From Sorangium cellulosum (GTDB lineage Bacteria > Myxococcota_A > Polyangia > Polyangiales > Polyangiaceae), in the NCBI RefSeq assembly GCF_002950945.1, contig NZ_CP012673.1, positions 5,145,001 to 5,209,000 on the forward strand: 64,000 nucleotides of DNA, in the 5' to 3' direction. Shown in pieces: positions 10,268 to 18,468 of the stretch. The translations under genes were made by a program, and so were the position numbers. Within the stretch, counting starts at the first letter, position 1. Each line of letters begins with the position of its first letter. The notes under the pieces were generated by a model. The model searched no databases. It saw nothing but the letters and a program-made list of their open reading frames with translations, and had not been told where the DNA came from.

Positions 10268-10834
10268 ATGAGGAATCGTTGGGGATTGCTGCTTTTGACA
10301 GGTGGGCTCCTGGGAGGCTGGGCCACGGCGTGTTTGCCGGGAGACGGCGGGTCGAGCTCCGGAGGGAGCGGCGGCTCGGACGGCTGCGGGTGTGTGGCGG
10401 ACGCGATCCAGTGGGGAGAGAACGGTGGATTCCGCCACACCGAGGAGACCAGCACGCTGTCGCCGTGTGGTGCCTTCTCGTTCGAGCGGCGTTCGATCGG
10501 GAGCGATGTGCCGGCGCTGACGTGCTCGCAGGAGCTTGGAGGCTGCGAGGAGGCGGTGAGCGCCGGCGACGTCGCGGACGCGCTCGACCACCCCGATGTC
10601 GTCGCGGCGCTCGCGGCGGCGCCTGTGCTGTACGGGCGTGACGCGCGACCCGTGGACGGGAGCTTGTTCCGGATCCGGGTCGGCGACGCCGTTGTCGATG
10701 TCGGGTACCCCTGCGCGGGAGCGACGGGCTGCGTCCCGGTTCCGGACGGGGTGGCCGCGCTGGCCGACGTGCTCCGGACGCTCACGCGAGAGCAGCTCGC
10801 GCGCGACAGGTGCGGGGCAGTCATGACGCGGTGA
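10268..10834 (+). CDS. Hypothetical lipoprotein
   Basis: 188 residues with a lipoprotein signal: MRNRWGLLLLTGGLLGG followed by WATAC, with the lipidated Cys at 22. A Gly/Ser-rich linker (about 28-37) leads to a compact domain with five further Cys (CGC near 40, then CSQELGGC and YPCAGATGC), suggesting disulfides outside the cytoplasm. Start ATG 10268 is preceded by GGAGG at six bases. The function is not recognised. It is a monocistronic gene, with 201 bp of empty sequence upstream and the convergent LysR gene 66 bp downstream. Confidence 0.75.
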   Translation: MRNRWGLLLLTGGLLGGWATACLPGDGGSSSGGSGGSDGCGCVADAIQWGENGGFRHTEETSTLSPCGAFSFERRSIGSDVPALTCSQELGGCEEAVSAGDVADALDHPDVVAALAAAPVLYGRDARPVDGSLFRIRVGDAVVDVGYPCAGATGCVPVPDGVAALADVLRTLTREQLARDRCGAVMTR

Positions 10835-10900
10835 GCGCGGGGGCCGCTCGGCGGGCGCCGCGGCCCGTGGGGGCTCGGGGCGCAGGCGGGGCGCTCGACC

Positions 10901-11857
10901 TCAGGGCTCCTGCGATCGCCGCGCCTTCGCGGCCCCGCCCCGCGACGCCTGCCGCTCGGCGGCGACCTCGGCGAGCTGCTCTCGCAGCCACGCCTGCGCC
11001 GGATCGTCCGTGAGCCGGGGGTGCCAGACGGCCGACAGGGTGAAGCCCGGAAGGTCGACCGGCGGCCGCGCCGTCACGAGGCCCAGCGCCGGGGCGATGT
11101 CCCGCGCGACCGCGCCGGCCACGACGCCGAGCAGGTCGGTGCCCGAGAGCAGGTGCGGCGCCATCAGGAAGTGCGGCAGCGTGACATAGACCTCGCGCTC
11201 GAGGCCCTGCGCGGCGAGCGCGCGGTCGACCACGCCGACGCGGCCGCCGTGCGGCGACACGAGCAGGTGCGGCCGCGCGAGGAAGGCGCGCAGCGTGCGC
11301 GGCGCGGGCGGCTGGCACACGAGGACGAAGTCGTCGCGCAGCAGCGGCCGCGCCGTGAGCCCGGCGAGCCCGGGGCCGTCCACCGCGAGGCCGACGTGGA
11401 CCTCGCCCGCGTCGAGCGCCCGCGCCGCGTCGCGCGCCTCGAACCCGAGCACCGTGAGCCGGACCCTCGGCGCGCGCGCCCGGAGCCGCCGGACCAGCCG
11501 CGGCAGCAGCACGTAGGCGGCGTAGTCGTTCATGCCGACCCGCAGCTCCTCGGCGAGCTCCGCCGGGTCGAACGCGGGCCGCCGGGCGAGCGCCGCCCGC
11601 AGGCGATCCAGGGCCGGGCGCACGTCGCGCCGGAGCTGCTCCGCGCGCGGCGTCAGGAAGAGGGCGCGGCCGCGCTGGACGAGCAGGCGGTCGCCGAGCA
11701 GCGCGCGCAGCCGCCCGAGCGCGTTGCTCGTCGCCGGCTGGCTCAGGCCCACGCGCATGCCCGCGGCGGTCACGCTGCGCTCCTCGAGCAGCGCCTCCAG
11801 GACGACAAGCAAGTTCAGGTCGAGCGTCGATAGATTCACCGGATGAATGCATACCAT
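10901..11857 (-). CDS. LysR-family transcriptional regulator
   Basis: 318 residues from ATG 11857. The N-terminal winged helix-turn-helix reads LNLLVVLEALLEERSVTAAG then LSQPATSNALGRLRALLGD, the canonical LysR pattern, followed by LTPRAEQL. The rest is a periplasmic-binding-like effector domain (about 90-300). In-frame starts also exist at 11896, 11866 (ATG) and 11839 (GTG, just before NLSTLDLNLL); none has a strong ribosome site. It is transcribed divergently from the quinone reductase/DoxX pair, and a palindrome lies between them, so it probably controls both itself and that operon. The effector is unknown; redox or quinone stress is a guess from the neighbours. Confidence 0.9.
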   Translation of the reverse strand: MVCIHPVNLSTLDLNLLVVLEALLEERSVTAAGMRVGLSQPATSNALGRLRALLGDRLLVQRGRALFLTPRAEQLRRDVRPALDRLRAALARRPAFDPAELAEELRVGMNDYAAYVLLPRLVRRLRARAPRVRLTVLGFEARDAARALDAGEVHVGLAVDGPGLAGLTARPLLRDDFVLVCQPPAPRTLRAFLARPHLLVSPHGGRVGVVDRALAAQGLEREVYVTLPHFLMAPHLLSGTDLLGVVAGAVARDIAPALGLVTARPPVDLPGFTLSAVWHPRLTDDPAQAWLREQLAEVAAERQASRGGAAKARRSQEP

Positions 11858-11887
11858 CCCACGCATCCATTGGACAGGCGAATGCAT
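11834..11887. promoter_or_regulatory. Putative LysR operator region
   Basis: A 15-bp dyad ATTCA-N5-TGAAT (11834-11848) fits the T-N11-A form of LysR boxes. It overlaps the 5' end of the regulator gene, and GAATGCAT occurs at 11845-11852 and again at 11880-11887, 35 bp apart, which is more than three helical turns. This would suit binding by a LysR tetramer between the two divergent genes. Confidence 0.5.
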
Positions 11888-11933
11888 GACTCGCATCCTG
11901 CGGCCAGGTCAACGCGAAGGAGCGACAACACCC

Positions 11934-12929
11934 ATGAGAGCTGCACTGTTGACGTCGAGCCCGGGCGCGGAGGGCGCCGCGATCGGGGAGCGGGATCCCG
12001 GCCCTGTGCCGCGCGAGCACGTGCGCGTGCGCGTCGCGTTCGCGGGGGTGAACCACATCGATCTCTTGATCGCCGACGGCAAGCTCGCCCTCGCGCCGAG
12101 GCCGGCGGGCCTCGGCCTCGAGCTCGCGGGCACGGTCGAGGCCCTCGGCGAGGGCGCGCGCGGGCCGGCGGTCGGCGCGCGTGTGGTCGCCATGGGCACG
12201 CCGTTCACCGGCGCGTTCGCCGAGCTCGCCGACGTCGAGGCGCGGCGCGCCGTGCTGGTGCCGGACGGCGTGCCGCTCGACCGCGCCGCCGCCTCGGTGG
12301 TCACTTACGCGACGGCGTGGACGCTGCTCCGCGATCGCGCCCGGATCGCGCCCGGCGAGACGGTGCTCGTGTACGGCGCGGCCGGCGGCGTGGGCACGGC
12401 CGCGCTGCAGCTCGCGCGGCACCTCGGCGCGCGCCCGATCGCGCTCGTCGGCGACCCCTCCAAGGGCGACCACGCGGCCCGCCACGGCGCCGCCTCCGCG
12501 ATCGACCACCGCCGCGAGGACGTCGCCGCGCGCGTGCGCGCGCTGACCGACGGGCGCGGCGTCGACGTCGTGCTCAACGCGGCGGGCGGCGCGACGCTCG
12601 CGCGCGATCTCGGCCTGCTCGCGCCCTTCGGCCGGCTCGTGTGCTTCGGCTTCCTGGAGGGGCCGCCCGGCGGCGCCGAGCTCGGCGCGGCGCTCGCGGA
12701 GGGCTTCGGGCGCAGCGTGTCGCTCGCGGTGAGCGATCTCTTCACGTCCTACCGGGAGGCGCCGGAGCGATTCTCACGCACGGTGGAGGAGGTGCTGGCG
12801 CTCGTCGCCCGCGGGGCGCTCGAGCCGGCGATCCACGCGACGTGGCCGCTCGAGCGCGTCGGCGAGGCGCTCGACGCCCTGCGTGCGCGCGCCGTCCACG
12901 GGAAGGTCCTGTTGCGCTGCGCCGCATGA
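11934..12929 (+). CDS. Zinc-independent quinone oxidoreductase (MDR superfamily)
   Basis: 331 residues. The GroES-like N-terminal part includes VAFAGVNHIDLLIADGK, and the NADPH-binding Rossmann domain has YGAAGGVGTAALQLAR (AxxGxxG type). The structural-zinc Cys cluster of alcohol dehydrogenases is absent, which places it with QOR/zeta-crystallin-like reductases acting on quinones or enones. ATG 11934 was chosen (AAGGAG about 11 bases upstream); the frame is open further up but overlaps the operator. It is divergent from the LysR gene and 75 bp upstream of the DoxX-like gene, likely one operon. Confidence 0.9.
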   Translation: MRAALLTSSPGAEGAAIGERDPGPVPREHVRVRVAFAGVNHIDLLIADGKLALAPRPAGLGLELAGTVEALGEGARGPAVGARVVAMGTPFTGAFAELADVEARRAVLVPDGVPLDRAAASVVTYATAWTLLRDRARIAPGETVLVYGAAGGVGTAALQLARHLGARPIALVGDPSKGDHAARHGAASAIDHRREDVAARVRALTDGRGVDVVLNAAGGATLARDLGLLAPFGRLVCFGFLEGPPGGAELGAALAEGFGRSVSLAVSDLFTSYREAPERFSRTVEEVLALVARGALEPAIHATWPLERVGEALDALRARAVHGKVLLRCAA

Positions 12930-13004
12930 GGAGGGTCGAATGATGGCGCCCCCGTTGCATCGCGTCAGGGCGGCGTTCGTGACGCCGTTGCAGGAGGGCA
13001 AACG

Positions 13005-13598
13005 ATGCTGGGTAGGAAGCGATTCGGAAAACGACGGTCGAGCCTGGCCGACGCGGGGCTCCTGGTGATCCGCGTCGCCGCGGGCGGACTGCTCGCGGGA
13101 CACGGGGCGCAGAAGCTGTTCGGCTGGTTCGGCGGCCATGGCCTCGACGGCACGTCGATGTGGATCGAGTCGATGGGCATGCGTCCCGCCCGCCTCTGGG
13201 GCGTGCTCGCCGGGCTGGCCGAGCTCGGCGGCGGAGCGCTCACGTCGCTCGGCTTCCTCGGCCCGGCGGGGCCGCTCGGCATCCTCGCCTCGATGGGCAT
13301 GGCGACCGCGAAGGTGCACCTGCACAAGCCGATCTGGACCACGAGCGGCGGCGCGGAGCTCCCCGTGACGAACATGGCCATCGCGGCCGCGCTGCTCCTC
13401 TCGGGCCCGGGCCGCTTCTCGCTCGACGAGGCGCTCCGGCTGGACGTGCCGCGCTGGGTCGCGCTCCCCGGCCTCGCCGCCGTGGGCATCGGCATCGGCA
13501 TCGGCCTCCAGGGCAGCTCACCCGAGCAGGCGACCACGAGCCCGGAGGTCGCGGGCGCCGGGCTGCAGGCGGGCGAGCAAGCCGCGCATCCGATCTGA
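13005..13598 (+). CDS. DoxX-family membrane protein
   Basis: 197 residues with about four hydrophobic segments (around 18-36, 63-85, 88-103, 122-135) and a further C-terminal one near 155-167. The segment RVAAGGLLAGHGAQKLFGWF with a following Gly-rich loop is the DoxX signature. ATG 13005 has GGAGGG six bases upstream. Members of this family are integral membrane proteins often linked to redox or sulfur stress. Placement directly after a quinone reductase under a divergent LysR gene fits a quinone-linked stress operon, but the activity is not known. Confidence 0.85.
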   Translation: MLGRKRFGKRRSSLADAGLLVIRVAAGGLLAGHGAQKLFGWFGGHGLDGTSMWIESMGMRPARLWGVLAGLAELGGGALTSLGFLGPAGPLGILASMGMATAKVHLHKPIWTTSGGAELPVTNMAIAAALLLSGPGRFSLDEALRLDVPRWVALPGLAAVGIGIGIGLQGSSPEQATTSPEVAGAGLQAGEQAAHPI

Positions 13599-13628
13599 TT
13601 ACAAGCGGCGTCGAAGGGCGCGCGCCGC

Positions 13629-14384
13629 TCAGCCCGTGCAGCACGGCGCCGCGCCGGGAGCGCCGCAGGTCTCCGGGTCGGGATCACACCCCGGATACCA
13701 GTCCTCGGTCGCGCCGAGGACGACCTCCACCCGCGCCGCGTGCTGCGTGGCGCCGCTGTCGTCGCGCACCTCGGCCTCGAGCAGCACGTGAGTCCCTTCG
13801 GGGAGCACGACGTCCGGGTTCCAGATCGCGCCGGGGAGCAGCGCTGGCAGCCCGGCCGCCCGCCGGAACTCCCCGGGACCGAGCTGGACCACGAGCTCCT
13901 GCGCCGCGGCCGACGGGAACACGTCTCCGGTCGCAGGGTCCTTGACGGCGTAGCGAAGGCGGATGGTGTCGCCGCAGGCGCGGCACCCGACGGCGAGCCA
14001 GAGGTGATATCTGCCCTGCGGCCCGGCCATCACCGGGAGCGTGGCGCCGTGCTGGACGCGCCTGAAGCAGGCCTCGCCGGTGCCGATCTCGAACACCGCA
14101 GGGTTGTCCGGCGGCCGGCACCCGCCGCCGCCGCCGCCGCCCTCGCCGGCAGAGCCGCCGCCCGCGCTGGCAGAGCCGCCGCCGTCGCCTGCAGAGCCGC
14201 CGCCCGCGCTGGCAGAGCCGCCGCCGTCGCCGGCAGAGCCGCCCGCGCTGGCAGAGCCGCTGCCCGCGCCCGTCGTGACCGATCCGCTGCCGGCACCCTG
14301 GTTCGATCCCGCCTCGCTGCTCGAGCCGCAATGCAGGCAGAGCAGCGCCAGGGCGAAGAGGGGAGTCGTTTGCCGGCGGTTCAT
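13629..14384 (-). CDS. Hypothetical lipoprotein with Gly/Ser repeat linker
   Basis: About 251 residues from ATG 14384 (MNRRQTTPLFALALLCLHC; lipidated Cys at 19). Behind the lipobox lies a low-complexity linker of about 70 residues built from 7-residue units of the GGGSASA/GGGSAGD kind. The remaining 160 residues form a folded, probably beta-rich domain with Cys pairs (CRACGD and the C-terminal CDPDPETCGAPGAAPCC). In-frame starts also exist at 14405 and 14438. It is likely anchored to a membrane with the linker as a spacer. The function is not recognised. It is convergent with the DoxX gene. Confidence 0.7.
   Translation of the reverse strand: MNRRQTTPLFALALLCLHCGSSSEAGSNQGAGSGSVTTGAGSGSASAGGSAGDGGGSASAGGGSAGDGGGSASAGGGSAGEGGGGGGGCRPPDNPAVFEIGTGEACFRRVQHGATLPVMAGPQGRYHLWLAVGCRACGDTIRLRYAVKDPATGDVFPSAAAQELVVQLGPGEFRRAAGLPALLPGAIWNPDVVLPEGTHVLLEAEVRDDSGATQHAARVEVVLGATEDWYPGCDPDPETCGAPGAAPCCTG
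14149..14269 (-). repeat. 21-bp tandem repeats encoding a Gly/Ser linker
   Basis: Alternating 21-bp units (GCAGAGCCGCCGCCCGCGCTG and a variant ending GTCGCC/T, plus-strand reading) repeat about six times with one shortened unit. They keep the lipoprotein frame and encode 7-residue steps. Confidence 0.75.
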
Positions 14385-14529
14385 TGCACTGAAGGAAGAT
14401 CTCATGGTCACCACCGGGGAGCGCGCCGACGCGAGCAATAGGCGAGAGAGTATACCCGGCGCGGCGCGCGCTGCATTTCATTGTGCCGCGCGGACGGCGC
14501 CGCGGTACCAGGGAGGGGAGGGGACGGTG

Positions 14530-15231
14530 ATGCTGGAAGCGACGGGGATCCACAAGCGGCTCGCGGGCAGGGACGTGCTCTCGGGCCTCGACCTCCGCTG
14601 CGGGCCCTCGGACGTGGCGGTCGTGATCGGCGGCAATGGCGCCGGCAAATCGACCCTGCTACGCGTCGTCGCCGGGCTGCTGGAGCCCGACCGCGGCGCC
14701 GTGATGCTCTGCGGCGATCCCATCCACGGCGGCGGGACCGCGGCGCGGCGCCGCCTCGGTTACGCGCCCGACGCGACCGAGGCGCTGCCCGATCTCCAGG
14801 TCTCCGAGCTCTGCGCCCTCGTGAGCGCGCTCAAGCAGGCGCCTCCGCTCGATCGCGCGTGGGTGGAGCGGGTCGGCGCGGGCGCCTTCTTCCGGCAGCG
14901 GCTCTCCGGCCTCTCGTTCGGCCAGCGCAAGCGCGCGCTCCTGCTCGCCGCGCTGGTGGGCGACCCGTGGCTGCTCGTGCTCGACGAGCCCACGAACGGC
15001 CTCGACGCCGAGGGCGCGCGCATGGCGCTGGATCTCATCGAGGAGCGCCGGGGGCAGGGCAAGGCGACGCTCCTCACGACGAACGATCCGGCGCTCGCGG
15101 CGGCGCTCGGGGAGCGACCGCGCCGGCTGAGCGCGGGGCGGCTCAGCCTGGAGGAGGCGGCGCCCGGCAACGGCGGCGCAGCCGGCGCCGCCCCGGAGCC
15201 CGGCGCGGGACAGGTGGGCCGCGCGCCGTGA
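14530..15231 (+). CDS. ABC transporter ATP-binding protein, orphan
   Basis: 233 residues with Walker A GGNGAGKST (34-42), signature LSFGQ (128-132), Walker B LLVLDEPTNGLD (from 148) and a D-loop. The switch (H-loop) His is replaced by Asn: LLTTNDP with N185. This His is needed for efficient hydrolysis in many ABC ATPases, so turnover may be altered. The C-terminal 25 residues are Gly/Ala-rich. ATG 14530 follows a strong GGAGGGGAGGGG. No permease gene lies nearby, so the partner must be elsewhere. The fold is that of exporter/heme-exporter-like subunits (CcmA type) by length; the substrate is unknown. Confidence 0.85.
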   Translation: MLEATGIHKRLAGRDVLSGLDLRCGPSDVAVVIGGNGAGKSTLLRVVAGLLEPDRGAVMLCGDPIHGGGTAARRRLGYAPDATEALPDLQVSELCALVSALKQAPPLDRAWVERVGAGAFFRQRLSGLSFGQRKRALLLAALVGDPWLLVLDEPTNGLDAEGARMALDLIEERRGQGKATLLTTNDPALAAALGERPRRLSAGRLSLEEAAPGNGGAAGAAPEPGAGQVGRAP

Positions 15232-15469
15232 CGACCCGCGCCGCCCGGGGCCGACTCGGGCGACCCTGACCCGCGGTGGCCTCACCTCCACGCGGCGGCG
15301 GCCTACCCTCACCGCGCTGTCGCGAGCGGCGATGATCACAAGACGGCGCGCCGACCAGATCGCGTATTGACGGTTCTGCCCCTCAACTCAATGACTCTGA
15401 TGCTCGCACGTGGCGCGGCCCGATGCTCTCGCCAGCTGCCAGGGCGAGAGGATCAAGAATGGAGGGAAC

Positions 15470-16402
15470 ATGGGCTCGACTAGCTATCCAGAACGCGCGG
15501 GCGCGTCGCCGGCATCCTCGCTCGTTCTCCTGTGCGTGGGCGCCTTTGCCGCGCTGGTCCAGGCCGGCTGCGCGGGTGAGGCCGACGCAGGCGACGAGGG
15601 CGGGGCGCGCGAAGGCAGCGCCGCGATGCCGATCCGGGACGGGTACGCCGACCTCTTCCGCGATGCGGTCGTCGGGCTGCGGATGTTCGGCGAGAGGGGC
15701 CGGCGGACGTGCTCGGGCGTGCTCATCGCCCCGAACCTCGTGCTGACGGCGCAGCATTGCGTCGCGCAGTCCCCGGGGCGCATCGCGTGCACGACAGCGA
15801 CGTTTGGAGATCTCGTCGAGCCCGATCGGGTCCATGTCACCTCCTCTGTGCTCATCTGCGAGCGATGCGACACGCCCTGGTTCTCGGTGAGCGAGGTGGT
15901 GCGGCCGCCCGGCGACGACGACAGGGTCTGCGGGAACGACATCGCCCTGCTCGTGCTGGATTCGCCGGTGCCGAGCGCGTACGCGACGCCGCTCTCTCCG
16001 CGGCTCGACGAGCCGCCCGACGAGGGCGAGCTCTACTCCGCGGTCGGCTTCGGCCGGACGCACGCGTTGCGCAGCGACAGCGGCGTCCGGCGCAACCTCG
16101 ACTGGCTGCGCGTCGCGTGCGTCGGCGCCGGCTGCGGCGAGGACCACCGCGTCGCGCCGAGCGAGTGGCGGGGTGAGACCGGCGCGTGCAAGGGCGACTC
16201 GGGCGGGCCCGCGCTCGACGTCTTCGAGCAGGTGATCGGCGTCAGCTCGCGCGGCCGCGCCGACTGCGACCGCCCCATCTACACCGGGCTCGTGGCGCAC
16301 CGGGAGTGGATCCGCGACGAGGCGTGGCGGGCGGCCTCGATCGGCGGCTACGCCCCTCCGGCCTGGATCACGGACGGCGTCATGGCCGAAGCCGCGGATT
16401 GA
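15470..16402 (+). CDS. Trypsin-like serine protease, lipoprotein
   Basis: 310 residues. A hydrophobic leader (about 17-33) ends in VQAGC, a probable lipidation Cys at 34. The chymotrypsin-fold domain has the full triad: H96 in LTAQHC, D157 in GNDIALLVLD and S244 in CKGDSGGPALD. Cys residues next to His and Ser are placed as in trypsins (CSGVL...AQHC). ATG 15470 has GGAGGG directly upstream. The enzyme should act in the periplasm or at the cell surface, consistent with predatory or scavenging life. It is monocistronic; the next gene converges 55 bp after its stop. Confidence 0.92.
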   Translation: MGSTSYPERAGASPASSLVLLCVGAFAALVQAGCAGEADAGDEGGAREGSAAMPIRDGYADLFRDAVVGLRMFGERGRRTCSGVLIAPNLVLTAQHCVAQSPGRIACTTATFGDLVEPDRVHVTSSVLICERCDTPWFSVSEVVRPPGDDDRVCGNDIALLVLDSPVPSAYATPLSPRLDEPPDEGELYSAVGFGRTHALRSDSGVRRNLDWLRVACVGAGCGEDHRVAPSEWRGETGACKGDSGGPALDVFEQVIGVSSRGRADCDRPIYTGLVAHREWIRDEAWRAASIGGYAPPAWITDGVMAEAAD

Positions 16403-16457
16403 TCGTTACGGAGTCACGCGGCCGTCACGCAACGGTTGCGTGGCGGTCGCGTGGCGA

Positions 16458-17876
16458 TCACGTGGGCGAGAGGAGATACCTCCTCATCTCCGTCGCGAGC
16501 AAGAACGCGGCGTAGTTCATGCTCAGGTGGGCCGCTCCCTGCTGGAAGCCGGTGAACCGGTTCATCTGCTCCGACATGGACCCGTCGGGGTTCATGTGGT
16601 GGCGGACCCGCGCGAGGAACGCGTCCCCCTCGCGCAGGAGCGCATCCACCAGCCGTTCAAGGCGGGGATCTCCCTCGAGGAGCTCTTCTCCGGGCTCGAT
16701 CTGCGCGCTCTCCCCCGGGAGTCCCTGAAAGAACGGCAGGCCCGTGGGCGTGACGACGACCTTCCTCCTCCTCCGGTAGCGCATCGCGAGCTTGTAGTGG
16801 TACATCGCGAAGCCGATCGTGAGGCTCGGCCACGGGTGGCCGATCGAGTCCGTACGGTAGCCGTCGTAGCGGTCTTCCGGGTAGCGGCCGATGGCGATCC
16901 CCGCGACGCCCCGCGCCGGATCGTTGATTGGATAGAGGGACTGGAACGTCCTCTTCTGCTTCGCGGCGGTCGCGAGCACCTGCTCGTGGTCGACCGGGAA
17001 AAGGTCCTCTCCGTAGAGCTCGTGGTCCTCGATGGAGTACCCGCCCAGCGTCGCGATGATGACAGAGCTGTCCAGGCCGCTCCGCGGCGGGTCGGTCTGC
17101 TGATCGAGGATGGACACGAGGAGCTCGCGCTCGGGATCCCAGTGCCGGCGCAGCTCGTTATCCAGGCTTCTTGCCTGCTCCAGGTAAAAGCCGGCGGCCC
17201 CGGGGTCGTCGAGCCTCGCCGCGAGGGCCGCGCCCTCGACGAGCGCCTTGCGCTGCAGGAGCCGCGTGAAGAAGTGATGGCCCAGCACCTCCTCCCAGGC
17301 GTCGTAACAGGTCGCAGGCCAGCGGTGCGCCGTGTACTCCAGATCTGCCTTGATCACCGATCCGGTCGGCAGCGTCGCGTCGTAGAGCAGCTCCTGCACA
17401 AGGCCCCGCCGGCCTTCCTCGAGCAGGTTGAAGGCCAGGTGGGTGAGCTCGATTGCGCGAATGGCGGGCCCGTCGTCCTGCGGCCGCCCCCAGGGCCCCG
17501 TGTAGGGGCTCCCATCCACGTAGAACCTCGGCTCGCCCAGCCCGGTGCCGCCTTGAACGGCCGTCTGCTGGATGTGCCGCGAGAAGTCCACGAACTCCAT
17601 CATCCGCTCGAAGCACCGCAGCCGCGCCGCGGGCTCTCGCGCCGCCCGGTAGAGCTGCAGGATGGCTCTGACGACGATCCCGGCGTCGCGGACCCAGTGG
17701 TGATAATAATCGGGGTTCGAGCGGGAAGGGGAGGCGATGATGGCACCGGGGCGAGCGCCTTGCGGCGAGACGTTCCTCAGGAGATAGAGCTCGGCGCGCG
17801 CATTTTCCCGACGGATCCACCCTTCAAGGCTCTCTTCTGCCATGAAGACGTGTCGCGGACGTTCCGTGTCAACCAT
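16458..17876 (-). CDS. GH15 glucoamylase-like glycoside hydrolase, cytoplasmic
   Basis: 472 residues. NPDYYHHWVRDAGIV matches the conserved N-terminal GH15 motif (PDY..W.RD), YDAWEEVLGHHFF holds the likely general acid E195, and MSEQMNRFTG near the C-terminus holds the likely base Glu. The (alpha/alpha)6 barrel would cover the whole chain. No signal peptide is seen at ATG 17876 (AAGGA seven bases upstream), so it would release glucose from internal alpha-glucans such as glycogen or maltodextrin. Upstream frame continuation to 18470 is Arg-rich shadow and was rejected. No other glycogen genes are adjacent. Confidence 0.88.
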   Translation of the reverse strand: MVDTERPRHVFMAEESLEGWIRRENARAELYLLRNVSPQGARPGAIIASPSRSNPDYYHHWVRDAGIVVRAILQLYRAAREPAARLRCFERMMEFVDFSRHIQQTAVQGGTGLGEPRFYVDGSPYTGPWGRPQDDGPAIRAIELTHLAFNLLEEGRRGLVQELLYDATLPTGSVIKADLEYTAHRWPATCYDAWEEVLGHHFFTRLLQRKALVEGAALAARLDDPGAAGFYLEQARSLDNELRRHWDPERELLVSILDQQTDPPRSGLDSSVIIATLGGYSIEDHELYGEDLFPVDHEQVLATAAKQKRTFQSLYPINDPARGVAGIAIGRYPEDRYDGYRTDSIGHPWPSLTIGFAMYHYKLAMRYRRRRKVVVTPTGLPFFQGLPGESAQIEPGEELLEGDPRLERLVDALLREGDAFLARVRHHMNPDGSMSEQMNRFTGFQQGAAHLSMNYAAFLLATEMRRYLLSPT

Positions 17877-18468
17877 GGCATGTTCCTTGGCGTGCGGCAG
17901 GATGATCTCCTGTTCCGCAGCTTGAATCGTAGCATCGGCGCGGGGGGCGTTCACCTCGCGCCGGCGGCCGCAGCGAAAGAGGAGAGAGCCTAAAAGAAAA
18001 GAGGCGGAGGCGCAGCGACGTGGAAAAGATGATAAGAAGGACCCACGTCTCAGCGCGGCGCGAGCCGCTCTCCCCGGAAGAGGAGCTCCTCGTCCGCGAG
18101 CCGCCGCGCGATCCGGGCAACATCGCCCGGCTGCTGCCGTATGCGCTGGGCCTCGAGCAGCCTGTCGCAGCGCGCGCGGCGCGGTAGCCGGCCTCGCCTT
18201 CGGCGTCCGGCTGTCAACCGCCGGTTGACGTGGTCTACAGCCGCACGTGACGATAACGGCCGAGCCTGCCGACCGGGGCGGACGATCCGTGGTTCCTCGG
18301 CGGAAAAATGCAGTTGTTACGCATAGATCGGGTGATCGTGGACGACGGCGCCTCATGGCCCGAGCGTTGCAATCCTGCGATGGCGAACGCGCTGACGACC
18401 TGCGCGGCGGATCGCTCGATCGAGGCGATACCGGCCGTGTGGGCACCAAGCCCATGAGGAACCGAGAC
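17877..18468. other. Divergent spacer between GH15 and pectate lyase genes, 592 bp
   Basis: No intact gene is visible. The stretch separates two divergently transcribed carbohydrate-enzyme genes and holds a perfect palindrome at 18213-18229. A short minus-strand frame (about 18050-18186) has an acidic/basic pattern reminiscent of a protein C-terminus but is too short to call. Confidence 0.5.
18213..18229. promoter_or_regulatory. 17-bp palindrome, possible operator
   Basis: GTCAACCG-C-CGGTTGAC is a perfect dyad with 8-bp arms and one central base. Its right arm contains TTGAC and overlaps a possible plus-strand -35 box (TTGACG, 18225-18230). It lies about 240 bp before the pectate lyase start and 340 bp before the GH15 start. 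Confidence 0.45.
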
